From contig CAYHFN010000009.1 in NCBI GenBank assembly GCA_964355925.1, positions 31,370 to 95,369 on the forward strand: 64,000 bases of DNA. The letters are read 5' to 3'. Below are positions 25,742-35,913 of this stretch, in pieces. A program made the position numbers and the translations under genes. Numbering within the stretch: position 1 is the first letter of the stretch; every line of letters starts with the position of its first letter. The stretch is from UBA8401 sp964355925. GTDB taxonomy: Bacteria > Bacteroidota > Ignavibacteria > UBA10030 > UBA8401. The notes beneath the pieces are model-generated. The model worked only from the letters and a program-made list of their open reading frames with translations, had not been told where the DNA came from and made no database searches.

Positions 25742-27763
25742 TTACATCATTGCGCTTGGCGGTGCCGGTTCATCCGGTCGCCCTGCATTTTTTACTGGGA
25801 TCATTACTAACACATAACCAACAATAAGAAACACAGCCAAACTTCCAAGGAATGAAGGCTCTTTAAATATCACCGGTGTTGGAACATCCCAGAACGCCAT
25901 TGCTGCAAAAACAAGACCGACGAGAGCTTCACCGGCGATCAATCCTGCAGCGATCAATGTTCCATTGTTCTCAACTCTGATTTTTTGAGCATCATTGAAT
26001 TTTCGTGAGACAACCATTTTGTCAACGATTCCTTTGATAAGTCCGCCGATAAAAATTGCAAAGGTAGTTTCCAATGGAAGATACATACCAACGCAAATTA
26101 GCATCGGACTCTTTACTTGAACAAGAATAAAACTGATCGCCATCAAAATTCCGACGATGATAAGAGGCCACGCCATTTGTCCGCCAACGATACCTTGTGA
26201 AACGAGAGCCATTAAGCTTGCTTGCGGAGCCGGTAATGCACTTCCACCAAGTCCCATACCACCCATTTTTAAATCGCCTTCGTGAAGAACGATGATCGGA
26301 AATATCATAACAGCGGCGGAAACAACAACGCCAATAAGATCACCAACCTGCATTTTCCAAGGCGTACCGCCGAGAATGTGACCAACCTTGAGGTCTTGTA
26401 ACATTTCACCTGCGACCGCAGCGGAAACGCAGATAACACCCGCGACTCCTAATACTGTTGCAATTCCGGTGATTCCTTTTTGTCCGAGTGCAACCATTAG
26501 CAATGCTGCGATGATCACTGTTGAAAGGGTAAGTCCGCTGATTGGATTATTCGACGAACCGATCATTCCAACAAGATATCCGGAAACTGCTGCAAAGAAA
26601 AATCCGGCAATGATCATAACAACAGTAGCCGTTAATGCAGCAACAATATCCTGCGCAAAATGATTATACAGGAAGAATGTAAGAATTGCCGCTCCGCCAA
26701 TTCCCAAAAATACTTTGGACATTCCCAAATCTGATTCGGTTCGATTTGTTTCCGGACCGCTCGTTGCAGCTTTTTTCACATCACCAATAGATCGTTTCAA
26801 TCCGCCAATAAGATTTTTTCTCATACGAAACAATGTGAATGCGGCACTCATCAACATTCCGCCAATGGCAATCGGACGAACGATAAATCTCCAAACAGTT
26901 GTTGCCTGAGCAAGCCACGTATGGTCAGTCAATCCTTCAGGATGAGCAGCTTCAAGACTGGGTCCTAGCCAAAATAACAACAGCGGAACAAAAAGTCCCC
27001 AGGCAAGTAATCCGCCGGCAAAGTTAAGCGACGCAAGACGCGGACCAATAATATATCCTACACCCATGTATGCCGGACTGACACCCGGAGTAGAAAGAAC
27101 AAATCCACCGCTTGCATTCAAGGATGTTCCGGTTTTACCAAGAGCAACGGGACCTTTTGCGAATGGAATAAATTTCTCCCACGAAGAAGCAAACAACGAC
27201 ATTTGTTTTAAAGCCTGAATCACGGCACCAACTCCGCCGGCGATCATAAGATAGACAGCACCGCTTCCTCCACGCTGACCCGCTTTATGAATTTCTCCTG
27301 CAGCAACAGATTCCGGAAATGGAAGTTCAACATCTTCCACCATCACGCGGCGAAGTAGTGTTACAAACAACACTCCCATTATACCGCCAACCATCATAAT
27401 TGCGGTTGCTTCAAAATAGTGACTTGAAAGATCTGTCCACACGCCGGAAATTAAAAATGCCGGAATTGTGAAGATCGCACCCGCGGCAACAGATTCTCCA
27501 ATGGAACCAACTGTACGTGCCATATTTTCTTCTAGGATCGTGCCCTTGAAAATTCGAAGCAGCGCCATACCAATAACTGCTGCCGGATATGTTGCTGCAA
27601 TCGTCATACCTGCTTTTAAACCGAGGTATGCATTTGCGGCACCAAGTATTACAGACATTACGAGCCCGATAAGCACGGCGCGCACTGTGAATTCTTTCAT
27701 ATCTGTTTGGGCAGGAACATACGGAACATATTTCAATCCGCCGCCTGTTTTCATTTCAGTCAT
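25742..27763 (-). CDS. OPT-family oligopeptide transporter
   Basis: 673 residues with about 15-16 membrane helices. Typical OPT blocks are visible: ANAYLGLKAGMTIAATYPAA near the start, ELPFPESVAAGEIHKAGQRG after helix 4, and NNPISGLTLSTVIIAALLM in the middle. It is of the shorter EspB/YPR002w-like bacterial type. It would import small peptides, or possibly metal chelates, driven by protons. It is the last gene of a minus-strand run spmA-spmB-OMP-proline dehydrogenase-OPT, ended by the terminator at 25692-25737. Confidence 0.93.
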   Translation of the reverse strand: MTEMKTGGGLKYVPYVPAQTDMKEFTVRAVLIGLVMSVILGAANAYLGLKAGMTIAATYPAAVIGMALLRIFKGTILEENMARTVGSIGESVAAGAIFTIPAFLISGVWTDLSSHYFEATAIMMVGGIMGVLFVTLLRRVMVEDVELPFPESVAAGEIHKAGQRGGSGAVYLMIAGGVGAVIQALKQMSLFASSWEKFIPFAKGPVALGKTGTSLNASGGFVLSTPGVSPAYMGVGYIIGPRLASLNFAGGLLAWGLFVPLLLFWLGPSLEAAHPEGLTDHTWLAQATTVWRFIVRPIAIGGMLMSAAFTLFRMRKNLIGGLKRSIGDVKKAATSGPETNRTESDLGMSKVFLGIGGAAILTFFLYNHFAQDIVAALTATVVMIIAGFFFAAVSGYLVGMIGSSNNPISGLTLSTVIIAALLMVALGQKGITGIATVLGVAGVICVSAAVAGEMLQDLKVGHILGGTPWKMQVGDLIGVVVSAAVMIFPIIVLHEGDLKMGGMGLGGSALPAPQASLMALVSQGIVGGQMAWPLIIVGILMAISFILVQVKSPMLICVGMYLPLETTFAIFIGGLIKGIVDKMVVSRKFNDAQKIRVENNGTLIAAGLIAGEALVGLVFAAMAFWDVPTPVIFKEPSFLGSLAVFLIVGYVLVMIPVKNAGRPDEPAPPSAMM

Positions 27764-27835
27764 GAGATTCTCCTTTTGTTTTTTTTGATCGTTAATTATG
27801 AATATTTATTTCTGAATAAATTATAAAACCAACTT

Positions 27836-28738
27836 CTATTGACCAATACCAAAGATCGCTTTGAACACATTACCCGCCATTTGCGGATTTTCTTTCAATC
27901 TCCGTACTGAATATCCATACCAATCTTTCCCGAAAGGAACATACACCCGAAGACGATGTCCCTCCGCGATCAAACTATTTCGTGTTTCATGACGCACTCC
28001 CAACAGCATTTGAAATTCATACCGCTCTTTCGGTACACCCAATTCCGCAATCATTTTCTTTGCACCGTTGATCAATATATCGTCATGTGTTGCAACGCCT
28101 ACATAACATCCGCTTTCAAACAATATGCGAAGGAGTTTCAGATAATTATCCTGAATTCCATTGTAATCTTTGATCGCTTCTTCCGGCGGTTCATTATATA
28201 TCCCTTTGCACAATCGCACATTGGCTTTTTCTGCTGCAAGCTCACGAATATCTTTTTCACTCCGATGCAGATATGCCTGGATAACAATACCGACCTTTTC
28301 GTACTGTGACCGCATTGTTCGGTAAATATCCAGTGTAGCTTTGGTACAGGTCCGATCTTCCATATCGACCCGAACAAAATTATTATGTGTTCTCGCAGTT
28401 TCAATGATTGCATTTGCATTATCGATGCAAAATTGTTTATCCATTTTCAGGCCGAGCGAGGTTAATTTGATGGAGAGATTTGAATCAATCTTATTGTCAG
28501 CGATTCCGTTTAACACTGCAACACTCGCATTTCGACTTTGGATGGCTTGGTCTTTTGTAAAAATATCTTCACCAAGTACATCGACCGTTGCCATTGCGCG
28601 GATGGCATTCAATTGCTGAACTGTTTTTACTGCGTCAGACAAAGCAGCACCGGCAATATACCTGCCGGCAACTTTTGCAACAATTTGTTTCGGAACATAC
28701 GGAAGAGTTCCAACGATAAGATTATTAAGAAGATTCAT
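27836..28738 (-). CDS. Proline dehydrogenase (monofunctional)
   Basis: 300 residues, consistent with single-domain PRODH. Seen are VRVDMEDRTCT, IQAYLHRSEKDI, RLCKGIYNEPPEEA, QMLLGVRHET and the signature RLRVYVPFGKDWYGYSVRRL, where the paired Arg residues bind the proline carboxylate. The enzyme is a TIM barrel with FAD that oxidises proline to pyrroline-5-carboxylate and passes electrons to quinone. The partner P5C dehydrogenase is not in the window. It follows the outer-membrane protein gene by 9 bases and precedes the OPT transporter, linking it to peptide use. Confidence 0.94.
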   Translation of the reverse strand: MNLLNNLIVGTLPYVPKQIVAKVAGRYIAGAALSDAVKTVQQLNAIRAMATVDVLGEDIFTKDQAIQSRNASVAVLNGIADNKIDSNLSIKLTSLGLKMDKQFCIDNANAIIETARTHNNFVRVDMEDRTCTKATLDIYRTMRSQYEKVGIVIQAYLHRSEKDIRELAAEKANVRLCKGIYNEPPEEAIKDYNGIQDNYLKLLRILFESGCYVGVATHDDILINGAKKMIAELGVPKERYEFQMLLGVRHETRNSLIAEGHRLRVYVPFGKDWYGYSVRRLKENPQMAGNVFKAIFGIGQ

Positions 28739-28747
28739 AATTTCTGT

Positions 28748-30136
28748 TTAGAGAGGAAAAACAAAACTGACTTTTGGCGTGATCCGTTTTTGTGGAACAT
28801 ACCCCGTTACATTTCCATCCTTGTCTTTTTCGGGTGCAAATGTCCACGTGTATAACATTGAAACGACCATGAATGGATACGGTTTATACCCAACTTCAGC
28901 GTATAACAATGACCTCTCATCAAGTGTAAAGATATCCTTATTATTTTGAATATTTCGTTTGTCATATCCTGCGCTGACCATAATGAGGGGAATTTTATCT
29001 CCGGTATTCGTGCCAAGATGTAAAATTCCGCTGGTTGGATTAAGATCGAGCTTTTGATACGAACCTTCAATTTGAATAGTTCCCAGTACATCGACCAACA
29101 AGCTACCAAAATATCCAGGACCTGGTGATTTAGTGTTGGAAAGAATCTGCGCTTTCGACGAAAAATTTTGAATCACACCTGCTGTATCAAGCGTTAAAGA
29201 GTATCGATCGAGTTCATAAAATGAATTAAAATACGAAGGAAGATATTCATCGGTCTGAGCAAATCGTCGTTCAAACTTTGTAAAAATCTTGATCAACCCC
29301 ATTCCTGAAAAATTTGTTTCTAACCCGACGGACATACCGCTTCCAAAATTGAGTACTTTTACAAAATCATAATAGAGAGTCATATCAACTACGGGCGAAT
29401 GGAGAAGCGGAAGTCCCATATCGAGGCCAATAATACTCAAACTTCCTGTGTTTTGTTTTGAGATGAATCGAAACGTAGTCGGTGAAGCAATACTTCTATT
29501 AACGCCAATATCGCTTGCATCACTTCTCATATCACTTGCAAACGTTGCACCAATTTCAAGATTACCGATGATAGGAATGGTTTTTGCCGGTGTAAATTGA
29601 AGCGGACGAGTATATCCACGCACACCTAAAACGCTAGCAGCGGTAAAATCACCATACACTGTCTCAAGACCCCATTTACCGAAATTGACATCCAGTTCTG
29701 TTCCTATTTTTCGCGCATCAACACTCGGGCTATTCTTGTAGTTATAGAGAATGGAACCATGTCCAAGTTTTGCATAATCCAATGTACCGAGACGAATATA
29801 AAATTCATCTCCTTTGCTTCCATATCGTAAATATCGAATAATGCGGATATAGTCGTACGTTTCATCGAAATCTTCTTTTCGGATTTTTTGGTTTGTACTG
29901 CTAATATGGAGATTCAGATCTAGTCCAACGCCAAATTTCCCGAATGCAATTTCAGGCGCAAGAGAAACAAGATAATATGCTTCACCATCGATCCAGGTCA
30001 TTCCGACGCCACCTTTTACAACGCCTTCCGTACCACCCCCTTTTGCAGCTGCTGCCGCCCCAGATTTACCTTGAGCAAACAATGAAATGGGAACAAAGAA
30101 CATTGACGCAACAATAAAAATAAATACTTTTTTCAT
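28748..30136 (-). CDS. Outer-membrane beta-barrel protein of unknown type
   Basis: 462 residues. A signal peptide (KKVFIFIVASMFFVPISLFA) is followed by a Gly/Ala-rich low-complexity stretch. Many alternating hydrophobic beta-strands come next (for example AYYLVSLAPEIAFGKFGVGL). The chain ends ITPKVSFVFPL, near the C-terminal aromatic pattern of outer-membrane proteins. No porin family is recognised. It lies 15 bases after spmB and 9 bases before proline dehydrogenase, all on the minus strand. A role in substrate entry for the neighbouring transport and catabolic genes is plausible but inferred. Confidence 0.75.
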   Translation of the reverse strand: MKKVFIFIVASMFFVPISLFAQGKSGAAAAAKGGGTEGVVKGGVGMTWIDGEAYYLVSLAPEIAFGKFGVGLDLNLHISSTNQKIRKEDFDETYDYIRIIRYLRYGSKGDEFYIRLGTLDYAKLGHGSILYNYKNSPSVDARKIGTELDVNFGKWGLETVYGDFTAASVLGVRGYTRPLQFTPAKTIPIIGNLEIGATFASDMRSDASDIGVNRSIASPTTFRFISKQNTGSLSIIGLDMGLPLLHSPVVDMTLYYDFVKVLNFGSGMSVGLETNFSGMGLIKIFTKFERRFAQTDEYLPSYFNSFYELDRYSLTLDTAGVIQNFSSKAQILSNTKSPGPGYFGSLLVDVLGTIQIEGSYQKLDLNPTSGILHLGTNTGDKIPLIMVSAGYDKRNIQNNKDIFTLDERSLLYAEVGYKPYPFMVVSMLYTWTFAPEKDKDGNVTGYVPQKRITPKVSFVFPL

Positions 30137-30151
30137 ATTTTCCCCTGTAGA

Positions 30152-30700
30152 TTAAACACCAAACAATATACGAGTAATAAATACTGCTCCCAGCATTCCA
30201 AAAAAATCTGCGATCAAACCTGCCGGTAATGCGTGACGAGTATTTTTTATTCCGGCAGAACCGAAATAAACAGCAAGAATATAGAACGTTGTTTCACTGC
30301 TTCCATATAATGTTGAAGCAAGAACCCCTATAAATGAATCAACACCATTAGTCTTCATCAGTTCCGCCATAAGGCCCATTGAACCGCTGCCGGATAGAGG
30401 ACGAAGTAACGCCATCGGAAGAACTTCCGCTGGCATACCGATCAGATTTGTAACGGGTGAAAGGATATAAACAACAACGTCCATTGCTCCGCTCGCGCGA
30501 AAAATACCAATGGCAAACAACATTGCTACAAGGAATGGAATGATACGGACCGCAGTATTGAATCCATCTTTTGCTCCTTCAACAAACACTTCATACACTT
30601 TTACTTTTTTGATCACTCCCCATCCGAGAAAAACAACGATAAAGATTGGGATTGCCAATGCGGAGATAATGTTAATAACGGAACGGAAGATCTCAACCAT
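30152..30700 (-). CDS. spmB: Spore maturation protein B-like (nucleoside-recognition/Gate domain)
   Basis: 182 residues with four to five membrane helices. The blocks FVEGAKDGFNTAVRIIPFLV, LRPLSGSGSMGLMAELMKT and STLYGSSETTFYILAVYFGS are diagnostic for SpmB/Gate proteins. The start overlaps the end of spmA by 8 bases, so they are translated together. In spore formers SpmAB helps dehydrate the spore core, but the pair is widespread in non-sporulating bacteria, where the transported molecule is unknown. Nothing else in this window suggests sporulation. Confidence 0.92.
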   Translation of the reverse strand: MVEIFRSVINIISALAIPIFIVVFLGWGVIKKVKVYEVFVEGAKDGFNTAVRIIPFLVAMLFAIGIFRASGAMDVVVYILSPVTNLIGMPAEVLPMALLRPLSGSGSMGLMAELMKTNGVDSFIGVLASTLYGSSETTFYILAVYFGSAGIKNTRHALPAGLIADFFGMLGAVFITRILFGV

Positions 30701-31691
30701 TCTTCACCTCCGTATCCTTCACACCAACTTCCAATTCTTTTTTATATTTTGGAAGTCGTTGTAAAATTTTCACCGATATTAATCCCGCAGTTGTTGCACA
30801 TGCAGCGCCGAAGATTGAAGTACCGATAATAATTCCCGGATCCGCAGAACCAAGTCCAGCACGAATTGCAATCACCGTTGCAGGAATCAATGTCAATCCG
30901 GATGTGTTAATGACAAGGAATGTACACATTGCATTCGTTGCAGTTCCCGCTTTCGGATTGAGCTTGTTCAACTCTTCCATCGCTTTCAATCCCATCGGCG
31001 TTGCGGCGTTATTAAGACCAAACATATTGGCGGCAATATTCATGATCATCGCACCAACCGCCGGATGATTTGGGGGGACATCAGGAAATAATCTTCGTGT
31101 TACCGGCGTCATCAGCTTTGTAAGAAGTTCAAGCAATCCCGCCGCTTCTCCTACTTTCATAATGCCAAGCCACAACGCCATCACTCCAATCAATCCCAGT
31201 GATATCGTAACCGCAGTATCAGAAAATTCGATCGCCGCTTTCGTTACCGCTTTTATCTTTACAAAAGAAACTCGTTCCATTGTAAAGACAATTTCTTTTT
31301 TTTCTTGATCGAACGAAATGATCACTGCTTCCAATTTTTCTTTACCACCGGCAGCTTTTGCCATCTCTTTCCAGAACGAAGGCGTTGCATCGGTTATCGG
31401 TATCTCTAATTTTTGTTTGCCCGAAGAGAGTGTTGTGAGTATTGCGGTTTGGTGGATTTCAGTTTGCAGGGTTTGTGATGATATATTATAGAATTGATTG
31501 AATGCTGCTACTGATAAGATAATTTCGCCGTCGAATGCAGGCCGAACAGCAGTTCGTTGTTTTAAAGTTTCAAATTGGGCTGTAACCGGAACACCATTAC
31601 GATATGTGTTCGTCACTTCATCGTTGATATCCCTTCCCACAGCCGTAAAGATTCCGATCAGCAGAAGTGATATCCATACATAATTAAGCAT
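30693..31691 (-). CDS. spmA: Spore maturation protein A-like membrane protein
   Basis: 332 residues. The C-terminal two thirds carry the Gate domain: ISLGLIGVMALWLGIMKVGE, then PAVGAMIMNIAANMFGLNNA, then AMCTFLVINTSGLTLIPATV. The N-terminal part after the first helix is a ~110-residue extracytoplasmic insertion (TAQFETLKQRTAVRPAFDG onward), longer than in Bacillus SpmA. Its 3' end overlaps spmB by 8 bases. The gene heads the minus-strand run that continues through an OMP, proline dehydrogenase and OPT transporter. Transport function is inferred, with the substrate unknown. Confidence 0.9.
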   Translation of the reverse strand: MLNYVWISLLLIGIFTAVGRDINDEVTNTYRNGVPVTAQFETLKQRTAVRPAFDGEIILSVAAFNQFYNISSQTLQTEIHQTAILTTLSSGKQKLEIPITDATPSFWKEMAKAAGGKEKLEAVIISFDQEKKEIVFTMERVSFVKIKAVTKAAIEFSDTAVTISLGLIGVMALWLGIMKVGEAAGLLELLTKLMTPVTRRLFPDVPPNHPAVGAMIMNIAANMFGLNNAATPMGLKAMEELNKLNPKAGTATNAMCTFLVINTSGLTLIPATVIAIRAGLGSADPGIIIGTSIFGAACATTAGLISVKILQRLPKYKKELEVGVKDTEVKNG

Positions 31692-31808
31692 AATCGCCTG
31701 TCACTATTGTTGAATTGCGTTCTATCGTAAGGAAATATAACCGATGCAATCTGAGGAAGCAAGAAGATGATTAAAGAAAAATCGTAAAATTAGAAACGCT
31801 GTGAAACG

Positions 31809-31846
31809 AAAAAACCTTGCAGATATTTTACTCTGCAAGGTTTTTT
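31809..31846 (-). terminator. Strong Rho-independent terminator of the phosphorelay operon
   Basis: A 15-bp stem (31809-31823 with 31832-31846), including AAAAAACC/GGTTTTTT ends, follows the stop at 31865 on the minus strand with a T-run. It is nearly symmetrical, so it could act in both directions. Confidence 0.9.
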
Positions 31847-31864
31847 TTGCTTTTATTTCAAGTA

Positions 31865-33001
31865 TTAATTTTCCTTTTGCGCCGGAAGCGTGAATGTGAA
31901 CGACGTTCCTATGTTTAATTCACTCACTACGCCAATTGTTCCGCCATGTGCCTGAGCGATCAGTTTACAGATCGCAAGACCAAGTCCGGTCCCTTTTTCT
32001 TTTGTCTTCTTTGCGGATGAAACCTGGCGGTACTGTTCAAACAACAACGGAATCTCTTCCGGTTTCATACCAATTCCGGTATCGCTTACCGTAACCTTAA
32101 TGAATGGTTGTTTTTTATCTGCCGAGGTCTCTTGTTCCACTTTGATCCCAACGGATCCATTCTCCGGAGTGAACTTAATTGCATTGGCAAGAAGATTGGT
32201 CATCAATTGAACGATCTTTCCGGAATCTGCTTCAATCCGGGGCAGATCAATATTCGCATCCGTGTTCAATGCAATGTTCTTCTGTTTGAATTGAGGCAAG
32301 AACGGCTGCAGCGATTCTTCAATCAATTCGTGAATGGTGATCGTCTGTTTGCTCAACTGAATTTGCCCCGCCTGATACTTGGAAAGATCGAGCAGATCGT
32401 TCACGAGATATGACATGCCGCGTGTTGATGCCAGTACTGTTTGCATCAATTTTATACTATCCGCATCAAGTGGTTTTTCAGCGCCATAATGACGGGTAAT
32501 GTAATCGATACTGCTGATGATGATCGTCAGCGGTGTGCGCAGATCGTGCACCAGCATTGCCATAAATTGTGATCTAACTGTTTCAAGTTCGCGCTGCATT
32601 GCCATTACTCTATAGATGGAACGCACCCGCGCAAATAATTCTTCAAGATCGATCGGCTTCGTTAGATATTCTTCGGCGCCAAGCAAAATTCCTTCGGCGA
32701 TACTTTGCGGATCACGTTTGATCGCTGTCAGAAATATCACCGGAATTTTTGCTGTCTCCGGATTTGCACGAAGTCTGCGAAGGGTTTCGAATCCATCCAT
32801 CTCCGGCATTTGAATATCGAGCACGATCATATCCGGCTGCTGCTCTTCGGCTACAACCAAACATTCTTTTCCGCTCGATGCTCGGAACATCGTGATCGGT
32901 TTTTTCTTTAATGCAAATTCCAGAAGATCAAGATTGTCTTCGGTGTCGTCAACAAAGAGAACTTTTGGTATTTCCGGAATAGTGTCATCATTTTCAATCA
33001 T
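31865..33001 (-). CDS. Receiver-histidine kinase (REC-HisKA-HATPase), cytoplasmic
   Basis: 378 residues, no membrane segment. The N-terminal receiver has VLFVDDTEDN and phospho-acceptor Asp62 (IVLDIQMPEMDG), with Lys in YLTKPID. It is followed by a DHp helix with His152 (LVHDLRTPLT) and a complete ATPase domain (N box LLANAIKFT, G1 SDTGIGM, G2 GTGLGLAI). A receiver placed before a kinase suggests its activity is set by phosphorylation from another kinase, probably the large hybrid kinase encoded 12 bases upstream. The output is not visible. Confidence 0.92.
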   Translation of the reverse strand: MIENDDTIPEIPKVLFVDDTEDNLDLLEFALKKKPITMFRASSGKECLVVAEEQQPDMIVLDIQMPEMDGFETLRRLRANPETAKIPVIFLTAIKRDPQSIAEGILLGAEEYLTKPIDLEELFARVRSIYRVMAMQRELETVRSQFMAMLVHDLRTPLTIIISSIDYITRHYGAEKPLDADSIKLMQTVLASTRGMSYLVNDLLDLSKYQAGQIQLSKQTITIHELIEESLQPFLPQFKQKNIALNTDANIDLPRIEADSGKIVQLMTNLLANAIKFTPENGSVGIKVEQETSADKKQPFIKVTVSDTGIGMKPEEIPLLFEQYRQVSSAKKTKEKGTGLGLAICKLIAQAHGGTIGVVSELNIGTSFTFTLPAQKEN

Positions 33002-33013
33002 AATTTTTCTTTC

Positions 33014-35902
33014 TTACGGTGTTGGAGAAATTGCGTGTTTGATCGCTGTTGCAAGATTGTCCGATGAATAATCCCGTTTTTGCATCAGGTCACTGGTAAG
33101 TTTATTGATCTCGGCAATTTGTGTTTCGGTCAGATCGATACCCGTTAAAATGATAACCGGTATGGAATGCAGCTGTTCAGATTGTTTTAATCTTCGAAGT
33201 ACTTCAAATCCATCCATCACCGGCATGCTCAAGTCTAACAAAATCAACGATGGTCTTCCACCGTCAATTTTTGTTAATGCCGCTTGTCCATTGGCTGCTG
33301 TTTGAACAGAAAATCCTTCGTCTTTCAGAACTTTTACCAGCAGTGAACGGAAATCATCATCGTCATCCACAACTAAAATATATTTGTCATCAATCGCAGC
33401 TGCTTTTCTCACCATTTTTAATACAAGCTTAACATCAGCAGGTTTTGGTAAATAATCTATTGCACCGAGTGAATATGCCAGAGGAACATTGTCCACCATG
33501 GAATGGATTAGTACCGGAATGTCCTGCGTTAGTGGATTCGCTTTCAATTCACGAAGCACCTGCCATCCATCTTTTTTTGGCATCATAATATCAAGTGTAA
33601 TAACAGTTGGCTGTAACCGCTCGGCAAGTTTTATTCCATCGTCGCCCGAATTTGCACCAAAGACAGTAAATCCTTCCGGCACGAGATAGTTACGGAGAAT
33701 TTCGATCACATCGGGTTCATCGTCAATGCACAACACACGTGTTTCGCCATTCTTTATGGAAGGAATCTCAAGCTGTTTGATCATTTGTACAACCGGAATT
33801 TCTTGTGACTTTGTCGGTGGCAGAACTGCGGGGGTCGATTGGTTCACCACATCAGTATTGTCATTGTTCTTATAAGTAGGTGGGATCGCCAGTGTAAAAG
33901 AAGAACCTCTGCCGACCATACTTTCAACTGAAAGATCTCCCCCGAGCAATTGTGCAAGCCGGCGTGCAATTGGAAGGCCGAGACCTGTTCCTTGATACTT
34001 TCTTGAATGACTGTTGTCGACCTGCGAAAACTCTTCAAACACCTTCGAAAGATTCTTTGCTTCTATCCCTATTCCGGAATCGATCACAGAAATTTTCACC
34101 ATTGGTGCTTCATATCGAGCACGAACGATAATCGTACCATTCTCATCGGTAAATTTCGCGGCATTGCTTAACAAATTTACAAGAATCTGTTTGATCTTCA
34201 GCATGTCAGAACTAATCATCGGCAGATTGGGCTCAAGATCGTTGTTCAATTTAATATTTTTCTGTCTGATCAATGATTCCGCCGTCATCACAGCGCCATT
34301 CACCACTTCTTCAACTGATTCAGTTTCAATGCTCACATGCATTCTTCCGGATTCGATCTTTGAGAAATCAAGAATATCATTGATCAGCTGCAGCAAGTGT
34401 TTCCCATTCTTCAGCACTTTTTCCATTGCTTTGCGCTGGTCTGTAGTCAACGGGTCGCCGTTCTCGCCAAGCAAAATAGAAGAGAATCCTATAATGGAAT
34501 TCAACGGTGTTCGAAGTTCGTGCGACATATTAGAAAGAAAATCGGATTTAACGCGGTATGCTTTTTCCAATTCCTGTGTTTTCGTATTCAACTCATCGTG
34601 CTTCTTCGAAATTTCCCGTGAGAGTTCCTGTGTTGCTTCGTAATTTTGTACGTTTGTAATTGCAACTCCAATTTGAGGAAGAGCACTTTCAAGCAGATCG
34701 CGTGTCAATCTGGAGAATTGCTGCATTGAACCGAGCACCAGAACACCGATCAAATTTTCCTGGAACAAGATAGGAAATGCATACGTGTATGCCGGAATGG
34801 ATGAATGAATTCCGGTCTCGATAGGGAAATTTGAATTTAAAGCAACATCTAAAATTTCCATCGAGCGTTTTAATCTCGCACATTCTCCGACGATTCCTTC
34901 ACCGATGGTAAATGAATTTTGCGTTCTACCGTCATTGCTCATTGCAAATTTTCCGACGATTGAAAGTTTGTTGATATTCTTATCGAAAATATAGAACGCG
35001 CCGGTTCCTGATTGCGTTTGCTGGCACAACAGATCAAGACTTTCTGTAACAACCCCGCTGAACGTATCATTTCGGTTCAGTGTCGTCATCATATCGGAAT
35101 AACTTTTTACGCGGGTATAATTCTCGTTCAACATATTCGACATCTTGTTGAACTCCGTTGCAAGCTGGCCAAATTCATCCACGCGATGGAAATCAAGCGT
35201 GACAAATTTTGATTCCATTATATTACGTGCACCCTCACGAAGTTGATCAAGCGGCTGAGTAATGGAACGGCTTAACACAAATCCTAATGCAATTGCAAAG
35301 AGAGCGACAAGAATGTTGATGAAAATAATGAATCGCGTCAGTTCACTGCCAAGCTCTCTGGCGTAATCAATACGCTGTGACTGGGAAAACAGCATTTTTT
35401 CGTAGACGATAGCAGTTAATAACCGTGCCTGAGCAAGATAATTATTCTGAGTTTCTAGTCTGTCGAGTGTTGCAAATGCAATGGCAATAGAATCCTTACC
35501 GATATGTCCTTCAACGATTTTAACACGAACTTCTCCAACATAGGTTGTCCATTCAAAGAACAAGGACTCCACTTGGGTGAGATCACTGATCGTCATTGAA
35601 TCTACAGCACTTCCTTTGATCTCATCAATAAGAGAAGGAAAATCTTTTAGCCCGCCAAGAAAGAACTGTTTGTATCGCGTATCTCTGGATTTTTCGTAAT
35701 AATCAAGATACTCTGGAATATCGACAAGTTGAGCGCGAAGTTTTTCCAGTTTGTTCAGGAATTGTACTTCGGAACTCGATGAGCGATATTCTTTTTCAAT
35801 TCTCACCTGTCTATTGATTGTAATCCACGCCATCGCAACCAGCACAATGAGTAAGAATCCAAAATATCCCAGAACCTTAAAATAAACTTTCTTTCGGAAC
35901 AT
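33014..35902 (-). CDS. Hybrid sensor kinase (sensor-HAMP-GAF-HisKA-HATPase-REC-REC)
   Basis: 962 residues. A membrane helix (~10-28), a ~160-residue helical periplasmic sensor and a second helix (~195-217) come first. Then follow HAMP (~212-265), a GAF-like domain (~285-420) and coiled coil. DHp has His461 (MSHELRTPLN). The ATPase domain runs ~565-675 (IDSGIGI, GTGLGLPI). Two receivers follow, with phospho-acceptors Asp771 and Asp890. It is the middle gene of a three-gene relay: a single receiver upstream (11-base gap) and a receiver-kinase downstream (12-base gap). The stimulus is unknown. Confidence 0.93.
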   Translation of the reverse strand: MFRKKVYFKVLGYFGFLLIVLVAMAWITINRQVRIEKEYRSSSSEVQFLNKLEKLRAQLVDIPEYLDYYEKSRDTRYKQFFLGGLKDFPSLIDEIKGSAVDSMTISDLTQVESLFFEWTTYVGEVRVKIVEGHIGKDSIAIAFATLDRLETQNNYLAQARLLTAIVYEKMLFSQSQRIDYARELGSELTRFIIFINILVALFAIALGFVLSRSITQPLDQLREGARNIMESKFVTLDFHRVDEFGQLATEFNKMSNMLNENYTRVKSYSDMMTTLNRNDTFSGVVTESLDLLCQQTQSGTGAFYIFDKNINKLSIVGKFAMSNDGRTQNSFTIGEGIVGECARLKRSMEILDVALNSNFPIETGIHSSIPAYTYAFPILFQENLIGVLVLGSMQQFSRLTRDLLESALPQIGVAITNVQNYEATQELSREISKKHDELNTKTQELEKAYRVKSDFLSNMSHELRTPLNSIIGFSSILLGENGDPLTTDQRKAMEKVLKNGKHLLQLINDILDFSKIESGRMHVSIETESVEEVVNGAVMTAESLIRQKNIKLNNDLEPNLPMISSDMLKIKQILVNLLSNAAKFTDENGTIIVRARYEAPMVKISVIDSGIGIEAKNLSKVFEEFSQVDNSHSRKYQGTGLGLPIARRLAQLLGGDLSVESMVGRGSSFTLAIPPTYKNNDNTDVVNQSTPAVLPPTKSQEIPVVQMIKQLEIPSIKNGETRVLCIDDEPDVIEILRNYLVPEGFTVFGANSGDDGIKLAERLQPTVITLDIMMPKKDGWQVLRELKANPLTQDIPVLIHSMVDNVPLAYSLGAIDYLPKPADVKLVLKMVRKAAAIDDKYILVVDDDDDFRSLLVKVLKDEGFSVQTAANGQAALTKIDGGRPSLILLDLSMPVMDGFEVLRRLKQSEQLHSIPVIILTGIDLTETQIAEINKLTSDLMQKRDYSSDNLATAIKHAISPTP

Positions 35903-35913
35903 ATATCCTGCGT

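Noticed and set aside
30152..31691. Sporulation inferred from spmA/spmB
   Set aside because: The pair occurs in many non-sporulating bacteria and no other sporulation gene is visible.
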